Assembly: GCF_004331685.1 (NCBI RefSeq) | Contig: NZ_SJSM01000004.1 | Coordinates: 124,001 to 188,000 of the forward strand | Length of the DNA: 64,000 nt | Direction: 5' to 3' | Source: Pedobacter hiemivivus | GTDB taxonomy: Bacteria; Bacteroidota; Bacteroidia; Sphingobacteriales; Sphingobacteriaceae | In this document: positions 33,804-42,741 of the stretch, piece after piece | Layout of the letters: each line of letters opens with the position of its first letter | Numbering within the stretch: position 1 is the first letter of the stretch | The notes under the pieces: model-generated | The model's input: only the letters and a program-made list of their open reading frames with translations | Databases searched by the model: none | What the model was told of the DNA's origin: nothing | Translations under genes and position numbers: made by a program

Positions 33804-36089
33804 CTATTTAGCTTCCAGTTCTTCAATTGTAAAAGCCTTCTCTCTACCTTTATATCGTTTACGGACTTTACTCACTTCATCAATACTAACTTTACCTGCG
33901 TTATTTTGCCATGAGCCACGTATAAAGCTCAGTACTTGAGCTACATCATCGTCAGATATCTCCTCACTATGTGCTATACCAGGCATGTCACCTGAAATCT
34001 CGGGTGATTCGTAAACATGTCCATTAATTTTAACAGGGCCCGTCAGCCCATACAGCACAATCGAAATCAGCTTTTCTTTATTTCCTGTCACCCACTCAGA
34101 TTTATTCAAAGGTGGCGCGAGCGCATTGACCCCATTTCCATCTGCAGCGTGACAAGTCTGACAACTAAATGCAAATAGCGCAGCCCCTTTAGGATACAAT
34201 TTAGCCTGTAAAAGCGGATCCCTGTTCTTCTGCGCGCTCCTAACCCTGGTAATTAACGCTGTCAACTGTTTATTGATGTTCAAGTTTGTATCAGGTAATA
34301 AATACGCTATTGAGTTCGCAAAAACATCTTCGCGATGTGCTAAACCACTCAATACTGCACTTGAAACATAAGGATTATTAGGGTACTTTTTAACCAGGCT
34401 AATCACCACAGATTGAGCTCCGTCGGCATTAAATGGTTTAATATAATTCGCGGCATAAGCAATGTATGGAGCAGCCAACTCATCATTCTGATGAAGTAAC
34501 TGCGCAAGTGCATCCATATAATACCTAAAAGAAGTTCCATTAATCACAGATGGCAAAACGCTTAAGGCCTGCATTCTCAAAGGCCATTGCTCTGCTTTTA
34601 GTAATGCCAGCACTTCATTGGTTTGCAAAGCTGATAACCCTTCCAATACCCACATCGCATGGATTACTTTCAAGGGTTGGCTTGTATCTTGAATAGCGGC
34701 TCTTAAAAAAGGAATAGCGGCTTTGTATTTTCCATCAATTAACATTTGTTGAGCCATATCGCGCACCTGACCATTGTTATTACCCAACAGTTCTACAAGT
34801 GCTTTAGGATCATTACTAAACTTTACCACACTTGCCAGCTTATTTTTTGGGACTATCTTATAAATCCTGCCACAACTCAATGGTTCAGTTAGCTTTCTGC
34901 TCAGGATCTTATCCCGCAAATAAGGTGTAACATATGTTTTATGCTGTATTATACCACGGTACATATCAACTACATATAACGCTCCATCAAAACCATTATA
35001 CAAACTAACCGGCCTGAACCGCTCATCGATACTGGCCAAAAACTCTTTACCAGAATAAGCTTGTTCACCGCTCACTACATATCCTTTTTCGGTTAGAATG
35101 TTTCGCTTGATTAAATTGGCTGTCGGCTCTGCAACAAATGCATTAAAATCATAATCAGGGCCAAACAAACCACCACGGTAAATAACCGGGCCACATGCAG
35201 CTGTAAAATTTTTCAAACGTAAACTGTCGTCCAAAACACCCGGCATATAGCCCCTATTTACTCCAGGCGTCGAACGAGCTGGATAAACCCTGTTACTTTT
35301 GACTATTCTTTCGGAATAACCTTCAACATTACGCTGGTTATTGTTCGTAGCTCCAAAACCAGGGCTAAAGTAATCACCGACAAGATTGGTAGAATTGTCA
35401 TTGTAATACAAACGCCCATAATTATCCTGACTAATTCCCCACTGCCCTCTAAAATGCGTATCCTCAATGATCCATTTATCGTCTATCCTGCGGTAACGTT
35501 TACTCGACTTGGCATTGTAAATCCAATTGTCCATCGCTCTTAACAGGCCATTGGGCTGATGCTCCACATTTCCCTCATCAGCATACTTACCATCCACCAA
35601 TGTTCGCCTACCGGGCTGATCATTTTTAATCTCATAAAACCAGAGGTTTGGCGACTCTGCTACTAGTATCCCGCCATCAACCAAACAAATGGCCCGTGGC
35701 AATACCAAGGAGTCCAGAAATACCTTTCTATCATCCATCACCCCATCACCATTCTTATCTTCAAGGATTACTATTTTCCCGTTCGGCTTATCTTCTCCCT
35801 TTCCATTTACATCAGGCATATAACCTACCATTTCCACTGCCCATATACGGCCTTTATTATCAAAGGTCAGGGCCACTGGAGCTACAACAAGTGGTTCATC
35901 AGCAACCAGTTTAACTTCAAATCCGTCCTCTACCCGCATCAGTTTAATCGCAGCGGCGGCTGGGATAACTGGAGAGTTGGTGGTATCAGGAATAAGTTCT
36001 TTATTGACTTCAATCGTTTTTTTATGGGTTTGGCATTTATAAAGCGTAAAAACAACAAGCGCAAGTAGTATATACAGGTATAATTTCAT
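33804..36089 (-). CDS. Membrane-bound dehydrogenase with HEAT-like repeats and C-terminal cytochrome c
   Basis: 761 residues. An N-terminal hydrophobic stretch (MKLYLYILLALVVFTLYKC) looks like a lipoprotein-type signal. A beta-propeller follows (FDNKGRIWAVEMVGYMPD; WNKD-like blades), then a helical HEAT-like region (about 440-600; DGKYKAAIPFLRAAIQDTSQ). The C-terminal c-type heme domain has CQTCH and a likely methionine ligand in SGDMPGIAHS. Such multidomain dehydrogenases oxidise sugars or alcohols at the cell surface and pass electrons to the respiratory chain. rpiB ends 6 bases upstream of its start. Confidence 0.85.
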   Translation of the reverse strand: MKLYLYILLALVVFTLYKCQTHKKTIEVNKELIPDTTNSPVIPAAAAIKLMRVEDGFEVKLVADEPLVVAPVALTFDNKGRIWAVEMVGYMPDVNGKGEDKPNGKIVILEDKNGDGVMDDRKVFLDSLVLPRAICLVDGGILVAESPNLWFYEIKNDQPGRRTLVDGKYADEGNVEHQPNGLLRAMDNWIYNAKSSKRYRRIDDKWIIEDTHFRGQWGISQDNYGRLYYNDNSTNLVGDYFSPGFGATNNNQRNVEGYSERIVKSNRVYPARSTPGVNRGYMPGVLDDSLRLKNFTAACGPVIYRGGLFGPDYDFNAFVAEPTANLIKRNILTEKGYVVSGEQAYSGKEFLASIDERFRPVSLYNGFDGALYVVDMYRGIIQHKTYVTPYLRDKILSRKLTEPLSCGRIYKIVPKNKLASVVKFSNDPKALVELLGNNNGQVRDMAQQMLIDGKYKAAIPFLRAAIQDTSQPLKVIHAMWVLEGLSALQTNEVLALLKAEQWPLRMQALSVLPSVINGTSFRYYMDALAQLLHQNDELAAPYIAYAANYIKPFNADGAQSVVISLVKKYPNNPYVSSAVLSGLAHREDVFANSIAYLLPDTNLNINKQLTALITRVRSAQKNRDPLLQAKLYPKGAALFAFSCQTCHAADGNGVNALAPPLNKSEWVTGNKEKLISIVLYGLTGPVKINGHVYESPEISGDMPGIAHSEEISDDDVAQVLSFIRGSWQNNAGKVSIDEVSKVRKRYKGREKAFTIEELEAK

Positions 36090-36095
36090 CTAAAT

Positions 36096-36545
36096 CTAAA
36101 GGGTTTTATTCTCTATTGCAGTAATTTTTGCTAATCTTAAAACATGACGTTCCTCGCCAGAAAAAGCGGCGTTTAAAAAAGCAAAGGCAATATCTTTTGC
36201 CAGTTCAATCCCGATTACACGTTCGCCCATGCAAAGAATGTTCACATCATCATGCTCCACAGATTGGTGTGCTGAATAGGTATCATGACATACTCCTGCC
36301 CTTACACCTTTAAATTTATTGGCTGCTATACTTACACCGACGGCACTACCACAAATCAATATGCCTCGGTCTCCTTTTTTATCAATAATCGCATTGGCCA
36401 CTTCAGCCGCATGATCTGGATAATCAGTAGGCAACTCACTGTTTGTCCCCAAATCAATTACATCATATCCCTTTTCCTTTAAAGCCACAATCAATATGGT
36501 CTTATAATTGAACCCGGCATGATCTGAACCTATAATTACCTTCAT
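36096..36545 (-). CDS. rpiB: Ribose-5-phosphate isomerase B / LacAB family isomerase
   Basis: 149 residues, the usual RpiB length, from the ATG at 36545 (MKVIIGSDHAGFNYK); a frame start 4 codons earlier is less likely. The motif GSDHAGF, the active-site region ILICGSAVGVSIAANK with its cysteine, and CHDTYSAHQSVEHDDVNILCMG are all typical. It interconverts ribose 5-phosphate and ribulose 5-phosphate, or related sugars such as allose 6-phosphate. It is the first gene of a two-gene unit with the dehydrogenase. Confidence 0.93.
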   Translation of the reverse strand: MKVIIGSDHAGFNYKTILIVALKEKGYDVIDLGTNSELPTDYPDHAAEVANAIIDKKGDRGILICGSAVGVSIAANKFKGVRAGVCHDTYSAHQSVEHDDVNILCMGERVIGIELAKDIAFAFLNAAFSGEERHVLRLAKITAIENKTL

Positions 36546-36688
36546 TTTGTGTCTCATTTTTAGTATTCAAACAGCATTTTGCTTGTTAAAGTTCTAATGT
36601 AATCAGATTTTTTAAATTTTATTGTAGCGTTCGCATGACATTGTACGTCTTTATAAGAGTTACATTCACAAATCTAAAAACATAAACA

Positions 36689-37402
36689 ATGAACATCTCT
36701 ATTCAACCGACGATCAAAAATCTTAAAAGATTTAGCGCATTTACATTATTATCGATCAGCACATTAGTCCTTAATTCCTGCTCAAAGGATCCCGTACCAA
36801 CACCAGAGATAGCTTATTTAAATATTACAAACACTTCTCCTACCACGGCTACTTTCAACATTTATATGGATCAAAGCGCGATAAACACCGGCGGTGCAGT
36901 ACCTTATAATGGCACTACTGGTTATTTTCAGACTTCTCCAGGTACGCACAGCATTAAATTTACAACGGCAAGCAGTTCTGCAAGTATAATCACCAAAGAC
37001 GTCGTATTAGAAGCAAATACAATTAACTCACTTTTTCTTATTGACAAAGGTACAAACATGGATTTCTTTAAAATCAAAGATAATCTGGGTAGTATAAGCT
37101 CTACTAAAGCTTTTGTTAGGTTTATCAACCTTTCTCCAGATGCGCCAGCATTAGACTTAGCGGTTAAAGAAGGAGCCGTTATTATAGAAAACAAAGCCTA
37201 TAAAACCAATAGCGAATTTATCGAAGTAGAGGCAAAAACATATATTTTACAGTTTAGAAATAAAGCAACAGGAACTCCGTTAGCAGATTTGAGTAGTATG
37301 GAGCTTAAAGCGGGGAAATCTTATACTGTAATTTCAACAGGTTTAATTACGCCTGGTGATGCCGAACAAGGTTTCGGTGGAAAGATTATCATCAACCAAT
37401 AG
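36689..37402 (+). CDS. DUF4397 domain lipoprotein
   Basis: 237 residues. The signal (MNISIQPTIKNLKRFSAFTL to LVLNSCSKD) ends in a lipobox cysteine about residue 31. Two beta-sandwich halves follow; the second carries the typical DUF4397 line FVRFINLSPDAPALDLAVKEG. The family is frequent in Bacteroidota cell-surface lipoproteins and has no established function. A strong bidirectional terminator lies 15 bases after the stop. Confidence 0.88.
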   Translation: MNISIQPTIKNLKRFSAFTLLSISTLVLNSCSKDPVPTPEIAYLNITNTSPTTATFNIYMDQSAINTGGAVPYNGTTGYFQTSPGTHSIKFTTASSSASIITKDVVLEANTINSLFLIDKGTNMDFFKIKDNLGSISSTKAFVRFINLSPDAPALDLAVKEGAVIIENKAYKTNSEFIEVEAKTYILQFRNKATGTPLADLSSMELKAGKSYTVISTGLITPGDAEQGFGGKIIINQ

Positions 37403-37417
37403 CATCATAAAAAATAT

Positions 37418-37459
37418 AAAAGGTGTTGCATCATAATTCGAATGATGCAACACCTTTTT
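37418..37459. terminator. Strong bidirectional terminator
   Basis: A 17-bp perfect stem, AAAAGGTGTTGCATCAT (37418-37434) with its complement (37442-37458), closes a 7-base loop; T-runs are present on both strands. It separates the DUF4397 gene from the KilA-N gene and the repeat beside it. Confidence 0.85.
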
Positions 37460-37471
37460 ATATTTATAAAT

Positions 37472-37540
37472 AGAGCCACTATAAGGTAATTTTAAACCCG
37501 TCGTAATCGACGGGTTTAAAATTAAAAAAGAGCCATTATA
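37472..37540. repeat. Palindromic element between short direct repeats
   Basis: A near-perfect palindrome at 37490-37521 (arms TTTTAAACCCGTCG and CGACGGGTTTAAAA around TAAT) is flanked by AGAGCCACTATA (37472-37483) and AGAGCCATTATA (37529-37540), 11 of 12 bases identical. The flanks resemble a target-site duplication. The palindrome shares 30 of 32 bases with one inside the KilA-N gene (38151-38182), and it lies just beyond that gene's stop. Confidence 0.75.
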
Positions 37541-37548
37541 TTGATGTA

Positions 37549-38379
37549 TTATGGATTTTGCAATCTTTTTAAACTTTTATTATTTAGCAGAGATTTAAGC
37601 TGCATTATAGCTGTAAGGTTTAGTTGCGCAATACGATCCTTCTGAGGTAAACCTTGATGAATCATAACAGAATTGAGACTCTCCATGTTACTTAATACAA
37701 CGAGTTGTTCTAATGTAGCATGATCACGAATATTGCCTTCTAAATTACAATTGCCATTTTTCCATTCCTGAGCTGTTTTACCAAAGAGAGCAACATTGAG
37801 CATGTCTGCCTCACTGGCATAAATCATTGCAGATTGTTCCTTTGTTAACTCTAGCGGTATAATCTTTTCTGTTATTGCATCTGCATGAATCCTGTAATTG
37901 ACCTTTGCAAGGGTACGTTGGAAACTCCAATTCAAGCTAAGACGGTCATTTTCTTCATTTTTAAGCTTTTGAAACTCTGTAATTAAATACAACTTGAATT
38001 CCGAAGATATCCAAGAGGCAAATTCAAATGCAATATCCTTGTGGGCAAAAGTCCCACCGTACCTTCCAGATTTTGATATAATGCCTTTAGCATTAGTTTT
38101 TTCAATCCATTTTTGAGGCGACAGTACAAAATAATTATAACCGGCTTCACTTTTAAACCCGTCGAATTCGACGGGTTTAAAATCACTATTATTCAATATC
38201 TCCCAAAGACCTAAAAACGCTATGGTGCTTTTACCTCTCATCCAATTACGAATGACATCATTAGGATCGTAATTGCTCCTATACTTCGCGATATCAGTAA
38301 GGGATAAAAAATCATTATCCCCATGGGACAAGAAAGAGATTTCTCTTTCTTGTACAGTAAATTTATTCGATTTGCTCAT
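37549..38379 (-). CDS. KilA-N domain protein
   Basis: 276 residues. The N-terminal about 145 residues form the KilA-N DNA-binding domain, with ENDFLSLTDI-type opening (GDNDFLSLTDIAKYRSNYD), VIRNWMRGKSTIAFLGLWE, YNYFVLSPQKWIEKTNAKG and the signature GRYGGTFAHKDIAFEFASW. KilA-N proteins occur in phages and bacterial chromosomes and are thought to bind DNA. The C-terminal half is helical (ITEKIIPLELTKEQSAMIY). No other phage gene is adjacent. The stretch F67-K76 (FKPVEFDGFK) is encoded by a perfect 32-bp palindrome. Confidence 0.9.
   Translation of the reverse strand: MSKSNKFTVQEREISFLSHGDNDFLSLTDIAKYRSNYDPNDVIRNWMRGKSTIAFLGLWEILNNSDFKPVEFDGFKSEAGYNYFVLSPQKWIEKTNAKGIISKSGRYGGTFAHKDIAFEFASWISSEFKLYLITEFQKLKNEENDRLSLNWSFQRTLAKVNYRIHADAITEKIIPLELTKEQSAMIYASEADMLNVALFGKTAQEWKNGNCNLEGNIRDHATLEQLVVLSNMESLNSVMIHQGLPQKDRIAQLNLTAIMQLKSLLNNKSLKRLQNP
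38151..38182. repeat. Perfect 32-bp palindrome inside the KilA-N coding region
   Basis: Arms TTTTAAACCCGTCGAA and its exact reverse complement, centred on an EcoRI-like GAATTC. Read in the gene frame it encodes FKPVEFDGFK (residues 67-76). The same palindrome with a TAAT core recurs at 37490-37521, just beyond the gene's stop. It could be a binding site for the KilA-N protein or a mobile palindrome captured in frame. Confidence 0.85.
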
Positions 38380-38524
38380 AGTAATATTTTATCTATATGC
38401 AAAACTCCCAAGATTCTTACAAAGAAAAAAAATGACAAAGATTAAATTTGAATAACGCAAACCATATATCACAAAAAAGGGTGCATACGTAAAATGTAGC
38501 ACCCTTGGTTTAATTGTGTGTTTA

Positions 38525-39115
38525 TTAATGTCTGCCGCGACCGTGATCTCTACCGCCCCTATCATGATCTCTTCCACCTCTATCATGATCATCACGATCT
38601 CTACCTCTACCATGGTCTCTGTCACCACGATCCCAGTTACCATGACCTCTGTCGTTATCTCTTGAATAATACTTTTTAGCTTGTCCATGTGACATTCCAT
38701 AGTGCGGGTGGCCTTTCACTACATAATACCTGGAATCGTTACTATATCTGATCACCTGCTGACCTCTAACCGATCTGTATCTGGCATAAGTAACCCTATC
38801 TCTGTCAAAATTTCTATACGGATCTCTAGAGTTTACAACTACTTTGTAACCACCATAAAGATCATAACCTCTATATCTTGACGGAAGTGAAGCAGAGAAT
38901 ATCCACCTGCTATTATCCATATAAATGAATTGTCGCCTTGGGACATTGTAATAACATTCAATTTCCGGCAAATAATAATTATCTACATAATCATACCCTA
39001 CAGGTCCCCATAAAGGCTGAGAACCAATATTTAAACTTATGCTTACCTGTGCCTCTGCCTTGAAAGGCATCCATCCTATTATACCAAGGATTCCTAATAC
39101 GATTAACTTTCTCAT
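38525..39115 (-). CDS. Secreted protein with a His/Arg/Gly/Asp-rich tail
   Basis: 196 residues from the ATG at 39115, chosen for its signal peptide (MRKLIVLGILGIIGWMPFKA, ending EAQ). The middle part is rich in Tyr and Arg (YYNVPRRQFIYMDNSRW; VTYARYRSVRGQQVIRYS). The last about 45 residues are repeats of DHGRGRDRDDHD / RGGRDHDRGGRD type, which may bind metal or nucleic acid, or be disordered. No named family; similar tyrosine/arginine-rich secreted proteins occur next to sensory genes in Bacteroidota. Confidence 0.7.
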   Translation of the reverse strand: MRKLIVLGILGIIGWMPFKAEAQVSISLNIGSQPLWGPVGYDYVDNYYLPEIECYYNVPRRQFIYMDNSRWIFSASLPSRYRGYDLYGGYKVVVNSRDPYRNFDRDRVTYARYRSVRGQQVIRYSNDSRYYVVKGHPHYGMSHGQAKKYYSRDNDRGHGNWDRGDRDHGRGRDRDDHDRGGRDHDRGGRDHGRGRH

Positions 39116-39304
39116 GACCTTATTATTTAATGTTTCATTTGTGTGTTGTTGAATCAAATCTGCAAACCGAACATGAAATCAACATGAAATTTTAGAATTA
39201 TTTAATATATTTTTCTTTTTCATCTTAATTTCATCTTCAGTGACCAGCTTTGTAATAGTGGAAATGGGTACCTTCGTTTTCTGGCGCTTTATTATATTTA
39301 CATC

Positions 39305-39559
39305 ATGAACATTAATCTCTTACTTCGGTCAATTGCTACAGTCTTACTTATCATATGGCTTCCCACAGGTTCTTTTGCACGTAACCACTCCTCTATATCC
39401 CTAATTTCCAGCTTTTATCAGGATAAAAGAGATAAAAAACAAGAACCTAAAAAACCTGAGGTAAAAGAAGTTCCTCAATCCAGAAAACAAGAAAAACCAG
39501 GTGAGGTTAGACCGTCCGACAAGAAAGAAAAACCTCAGGATAATAAAAGAAGAAATTAA
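39305..39559 (+). CDS. Small secreted Lys/Glu/Pro-rich protein
   Basis: 84 residues with a signal peptide (MNINLLLRSIATVLLIIWLP, cleavage near GSFA). The mature part is strongly charged (DKRDKKQEPKKPEVKEVPQS; KPGEVRPSDKKEKPQDNKRR), low in complexity and without a family. It ends 9 bases before the response-regulator start, so it is probably the first gene of that operon and may act in sensing by the histidine kinase. Confidence 0.6.
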   Translation: MNINLLLRSIATVLLIIWLPTGSFARNHSSISLISSFYQDKRDKKQEPKKPEVKEVPQSRKQEKPGEVRPSDKKEKPQDNKRRN

Positions 39560-39568
39560 GAATCGGGC

Positions 39569-40243
39569 ATGAAAGTTTTGATTGTAGAAGATGAAAAAAC
39601 GCTGGCCTACGAAATGGAAGATTTCCTGAAAAAGGCTTTTTACATTTGTGATCTGGCACACAACATTAAAGATGGACTGGAAAAGATGGAGATGAACAGT
39701 TATGATTTCATCCTGCTGGATCTAGGCTTGCCAGATGGAGATGGTCTAAGCTTACTCCCAAAGGCTAAAAAACACAACCCAGATGCCGCATACATCATCC
39801 TTACCGCAAGGGGCAATCTGGAAGATCGCATTGCTGGCCTCGACCTTGGGGCAGATGATTACCTACCAAAACCTTTCTCATTGTTAGAGCTACAATCCCG
39901 AATGCAAGCCATTGCACGCCGGAAATTCAATGTTAAAGAAGAGCTATTGCCATTAGGCGATTTCAATCTCGATCTGCAAAAAAGGCTTGTCCTTTTTAAG
40001 GAAAATCAAATTGAACTGTCACGCAAGGAATTTGACCTACTCAGTTACCTATTCCTTCATAACAACCGCGTACTTACCAGGGCACAGCTAAGCGAGCACA
40101 TCTGGGGTACTTTTGCCGATGATGATTACGACTCCAACTATATTGACGCCCACATTAAAAACATTAGAAAGAAATTAAATGCCTGGGCGCCGACAGATTT
40201 TCTGGAAACAGTGCGCGGAGTGGGTTATAGAATAAAAAAATAA
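39569..40243 (+). CDS. OmpR/PhoB-type response regulator
   Basis: 224 residues. The receiver domain (1-120) has the acidic pair (VEDEK), the phosphorylation site D51 in LLDLGLPDG, and the switch lysine in LPKPFS. The C-terminal winged-helix DNA-binding domain shows ELSRKEFDLLSYLFLHNNRV and NIRKKL with GVGYRIKK at the end. It would be phosphorylated by the kinase encoded 1 base after its stop and bind DNA to control target genes. Confidence 0.95.
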   Translation: MKVLIVEDEKTLAYEMEDFLKKAFYICDLAHNIKDGLEKMEMNSYDFILLDLGLPDGDGLSLLPKAKKHNPDAAYIILTARGNLEDRIAGLDLGADDYLPKPFSLLELQSRMQAIARRKFNVKEELLPLGDFNLDLQKRLVLFKENQIELSRKEFDLLSYLFLHNNRVLTRAQLSEHIWGTFADDDYDSNYIDAHIKNIRKKLNAWAPTDFLETVRGVGYRIKK

Positions 40244-40244
40244 C

Positions 40245-41576
40245 GTGAAGCTATCCTCAAAATTAATCCTGTTCATTACCAGCTCTAAACTGGCTGTAGT
40301 TTTACTTTTCATCGTTTTATTGCCTTTTTTGGTAGATGGCATTGTAGCTGAATACACCACCTATTCTTTACGGAGACAACAAGATAAGGTGATCAAAATA
40401 GTGCAACAAAAAGGCATAAATCATTATCTGCAGAGCGATGACAGTTACGGGAGTTACACCATGCTTAAGGAAGAATATATCGCCTTAGAGCCCGCAGCAA
40501 AAGGAATAACAATTGACACCATAAAAACAGCACAACGCGTAGTAGAGCAGGATACGCTAACCTATAGGATCCTGATGCATACTTTTAATTTCGATCAAAA
40601 ACCCTACTTGCTCGAAATTGGAAAAACCATAAATAGCATCAATCAGTACAACAAACCTTTGCAACGCACAGCGCTATATGTGCTTGTAGGCCTCATCATA
40701 GCAAGTTTATTATTTGACCTTCTCTTTACGCGAACACTCATTAGTCCCTTAGGAAAAATCATTAAATCGAAACTGATCAACAGGAAGTTCCCTTTTAAAG
40801 ACTACTCTCCCCCAGTTCGCACCTCTACTTACGATTTTAAATATCTTGACGAATCATTAGTACTCTTGATGGATCAAATTAATGAGGCCTTTGAAAAAGA
40901 ACGTGAATTTACTGCCAACGCTTCCCATGAATTGATGACCCCGATCAGCATCCTTCAAAATAAAATGGAAAACCTGATTGGCGACGAACAATTGAGTGAT
41001 GCGGTAATCCTCAAGATTGTAGAAATGATGAAGACGTTAAACAGGCTGAAGAAGATTTCAAACGCTTTGCTCCTGATCTCAAGAATAGAAAATGAGCAGT
41101 TCGTTAAATCCGATGCAGTAAAACCTGCAGACCTTGTCAATGAAGTCATCGAAGAAATCAGTCATCGCTTGGAAGAGAAAGCGCTTAACATCGAGATTAA
41201 ACTGGATAGAAACCCATTGCTAAAAGGTGTAAATCACGACTTATTGTTTCAATTGTTCTATAACCTGATCAATAACGCAATTAAGTACAACGTAGATAAG
41301 GGAAGTATTACTATCACTGATGAATTGACCAATAAGGGCTACCTCGTTGCAATTGCGGACAGTGGTATTGGCATTTCCGCCGAAGAGCAAGGTTTCATAT
41401 TTGACCGTTTCAGAAAAACCAACCTATCAGAAAATGTGGGACACGGCTTGGGCCTTTCTATTGTAAAGAGCATTTGCCAATACCATGGCATCGAAATTAA
41501 AGTCAGCTCTGAAGTACATAAAGGCAGCACTTTTAGCTTGCTTTTCCCCTCAGAGTTGTACCCAAAAATCATTTAA
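40245..41576 (+). CDS. Membrane histidine kinase (HAMP-less, OmpR-type partner)
   Basis: 443 residues with GTG as start, 1 base after the response-regulator stop, so translation is coupled. Two membrane helices (about 8-32 and 142-162) enclose a small periplasmic sensor loop. The phospho-accepting H228 lies in NASHELMTPIS. The ATPase has the N box LINNAIKYN, G1 box IADSGIGIS, F box FDRFRKTN and G2 box HGLGLSIVKS. It would sense an envelope signal, possibly with the small secreted protein upstream. Confidence 0.95.
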   Translation: MKLSSKLILFITSSKLAVVLLFIVLLPFLVDGIVAEYTTYSLRRQQDKVIKIVQQKGINHYLQSDDSYGSYTMLKEEYIALEPAAKGITIDTIKTAQRVVEQDTLTYRILMHTFNFDQKPYLLEIGKTINSINQYNKPLQRTALYVLVGLIIASLLFDLLFTRTLISPLGKIIKSKLINRKFPFKDYSPPVRTSTYDFKYLDESLVLLMDQINEAFEKEREFTANASHELMTPISILQNKMENLIGDEQLSDAVILKIVEMMKTLNRLKKISNALLLISRIENEQFVKSDAVKPADLVNEVIEEISHRLEEKALNIEIKLDRNPLLKGVNHDLLFQLFYNLINNAIKYNVDKGSITITDELTNKGYLVAIADSGIGISAEEQGFIFDRFRKTNLSENVGHGLGLSIVKSICQYHGIEIKVSSEVHKGSTFSLLFPSELYPKII

Positions 41577-41580
41577 AACA

Positions 41581-42015
41581 TTATAAGATTCTATTTACGA
41601 TAGCACCCTTACTGTCTAACACAATATTCTTTTCTTCCGTAAGGGTTTTGAGCTCCACTTTGTAAAAAACCTCTTTACCTATTACGTATTTATCTACATC
41701 GTCTATCCAGAATGCTTTGAAATTCTGTTTCAAACTTTTAGCTACAGCTGCAGGTAATTCTCTGCCTTTAATCTCCTGTTTGTGTTTAACAATCGCTCCT
41801 TTATTATTTAACCATACTTCATTATCCCTACGTCCAATGTCGAAATCGGCATTAAATAGATCACCTTTCATTTCCCACTCTACCTTAGTGGCGTTTGGAA
41901 ATGCTTTGGTAAATGAATTTTTCACCACTGCCGGAACATTGCTTACTGGGATATCCTGAGCAAAAGCTACAACAGAAAAAAACATAGATACTAAAAATAA
42001 TAATTTTTGTTTCAT
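41581..42015 (-). CDS. Secreted PepSY-like domain protein
   Basis: 144 residues with a signal peptide (MKQKLLFLVSMFFSVVAFAQ). Two PepSY-like (DUF2874-type) units of about 60 residues are seen: VPAVVKNSFTKAFPNATKVE with WEMKGDLFNADF, and AAVAKSLKQNFKAFWIDDVD with FYKVELKT. Such proteins often sit beside two-component systems in Bacteroidota. It converges with the kinase gene 4 bases away and could be a target of that system. Confidence 0.85.
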   Translation of the reverse strand: MKQKLLFLVSMFFSVVAFAQDIPVSNVPAVVKNSFTKAFPNATKVEWEMKGDLFNADFDIGRRDNEVWLNNKGAIVKHKQEIKGRELPAAVAKSLKQNFKAFWIDDVDKYVIGKEVFYKVELKTLTEEKNIVLDSKGAIVNRIL

Positions 42016-42111
42016 AGGAAATAATTTAGATTAATTGATACCATTATTGCTTTAGATAACAACCTAAAAGGGTATTTGTTTATATTAGCAGCCGTATTAA
42101 AATCATCTGCT

Positions 42112-42597
42112 ATGAGACAAGTATTTATTGCCCTTATGATTACCCTAAGCTCGCTAACTCTTTCTGCACAAACACCAACTCCTGGTACTGCAATGCCTAA
42201 GGCTGTTTTTTATAAAGCAGATGGAAAAACTTTTACTACAGATCAGATTACGAAAGGCACTAAATCGCTAATTATATTATTTGATGCCACTTGTGAGCAT
42301 TGCCAACGTGTAGCGTCAAATCTATCAAAACGAAGTAAAGAGCTGACGGGTGCCAACCTTTACCTCGTTTCACAAGATGAATTTCGTTCCATCAATTATT
42401 TTATGGACAACTTTGGAAAGCCATTAAAGGCGATGAAAAATGTGACCGTATTACAAGATCGTGATCATGTCTTTATTCCTTTGTTTCACCCTAAACAATA
42501 CCCTTCGCTATATTTGTATGGAACGGATAAGAACCTTGATTTTTATTCTAGTAATGAAAACGATGTGTCCAAGTTCTTTAAGAAAATAAATAATTAA
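42112..42597 (+). CDS. Secreted thioredoxin-like (redoxin) protein
   Basis: 161 residues from the ATG at 42112, chosen for its signal peptide (MRQVFIALMITLSSLTLSAQ); an earlier ATG would spoil it. The thioredoxin-fold part shows LIILFDATCEHCQRVASNL with a CxxC motif (CEHC) and the cis-proline region in YPSLYLYG. It may take part in disulfide or oxidative chemistry in the periplasm, as TlpA/AhpC-like redoxins do. Single gene. Confidence 0.8.
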   Translation: MRQVFIALMITLSSLTLSAQTPTPGTAMPKAVFYKADGKTFTTDQITKGTKSLIILFDATCEHCQRVASNLSKRSKELTGANLYLVSQDEFRSINYFMDNFGKPLKAMKNVTVLQDRDHVFIPLFHPKQYPSLYLYGTDKNLDFYSSNENDVSKFFKKINN

Positions 42598-42741
42598 CGT
42601 CCACTCTTTTCCGTCTATCTTTTTATCTCGTAAATTGAGTTAATAAAGAAAACATAAAGCTGCAAAGTTGCAGGTTAATAGACATTACATTTCATAATGG
42701 CTTAACAATGCAACTATATTTTTGTTAAAAGCAAAAATACT

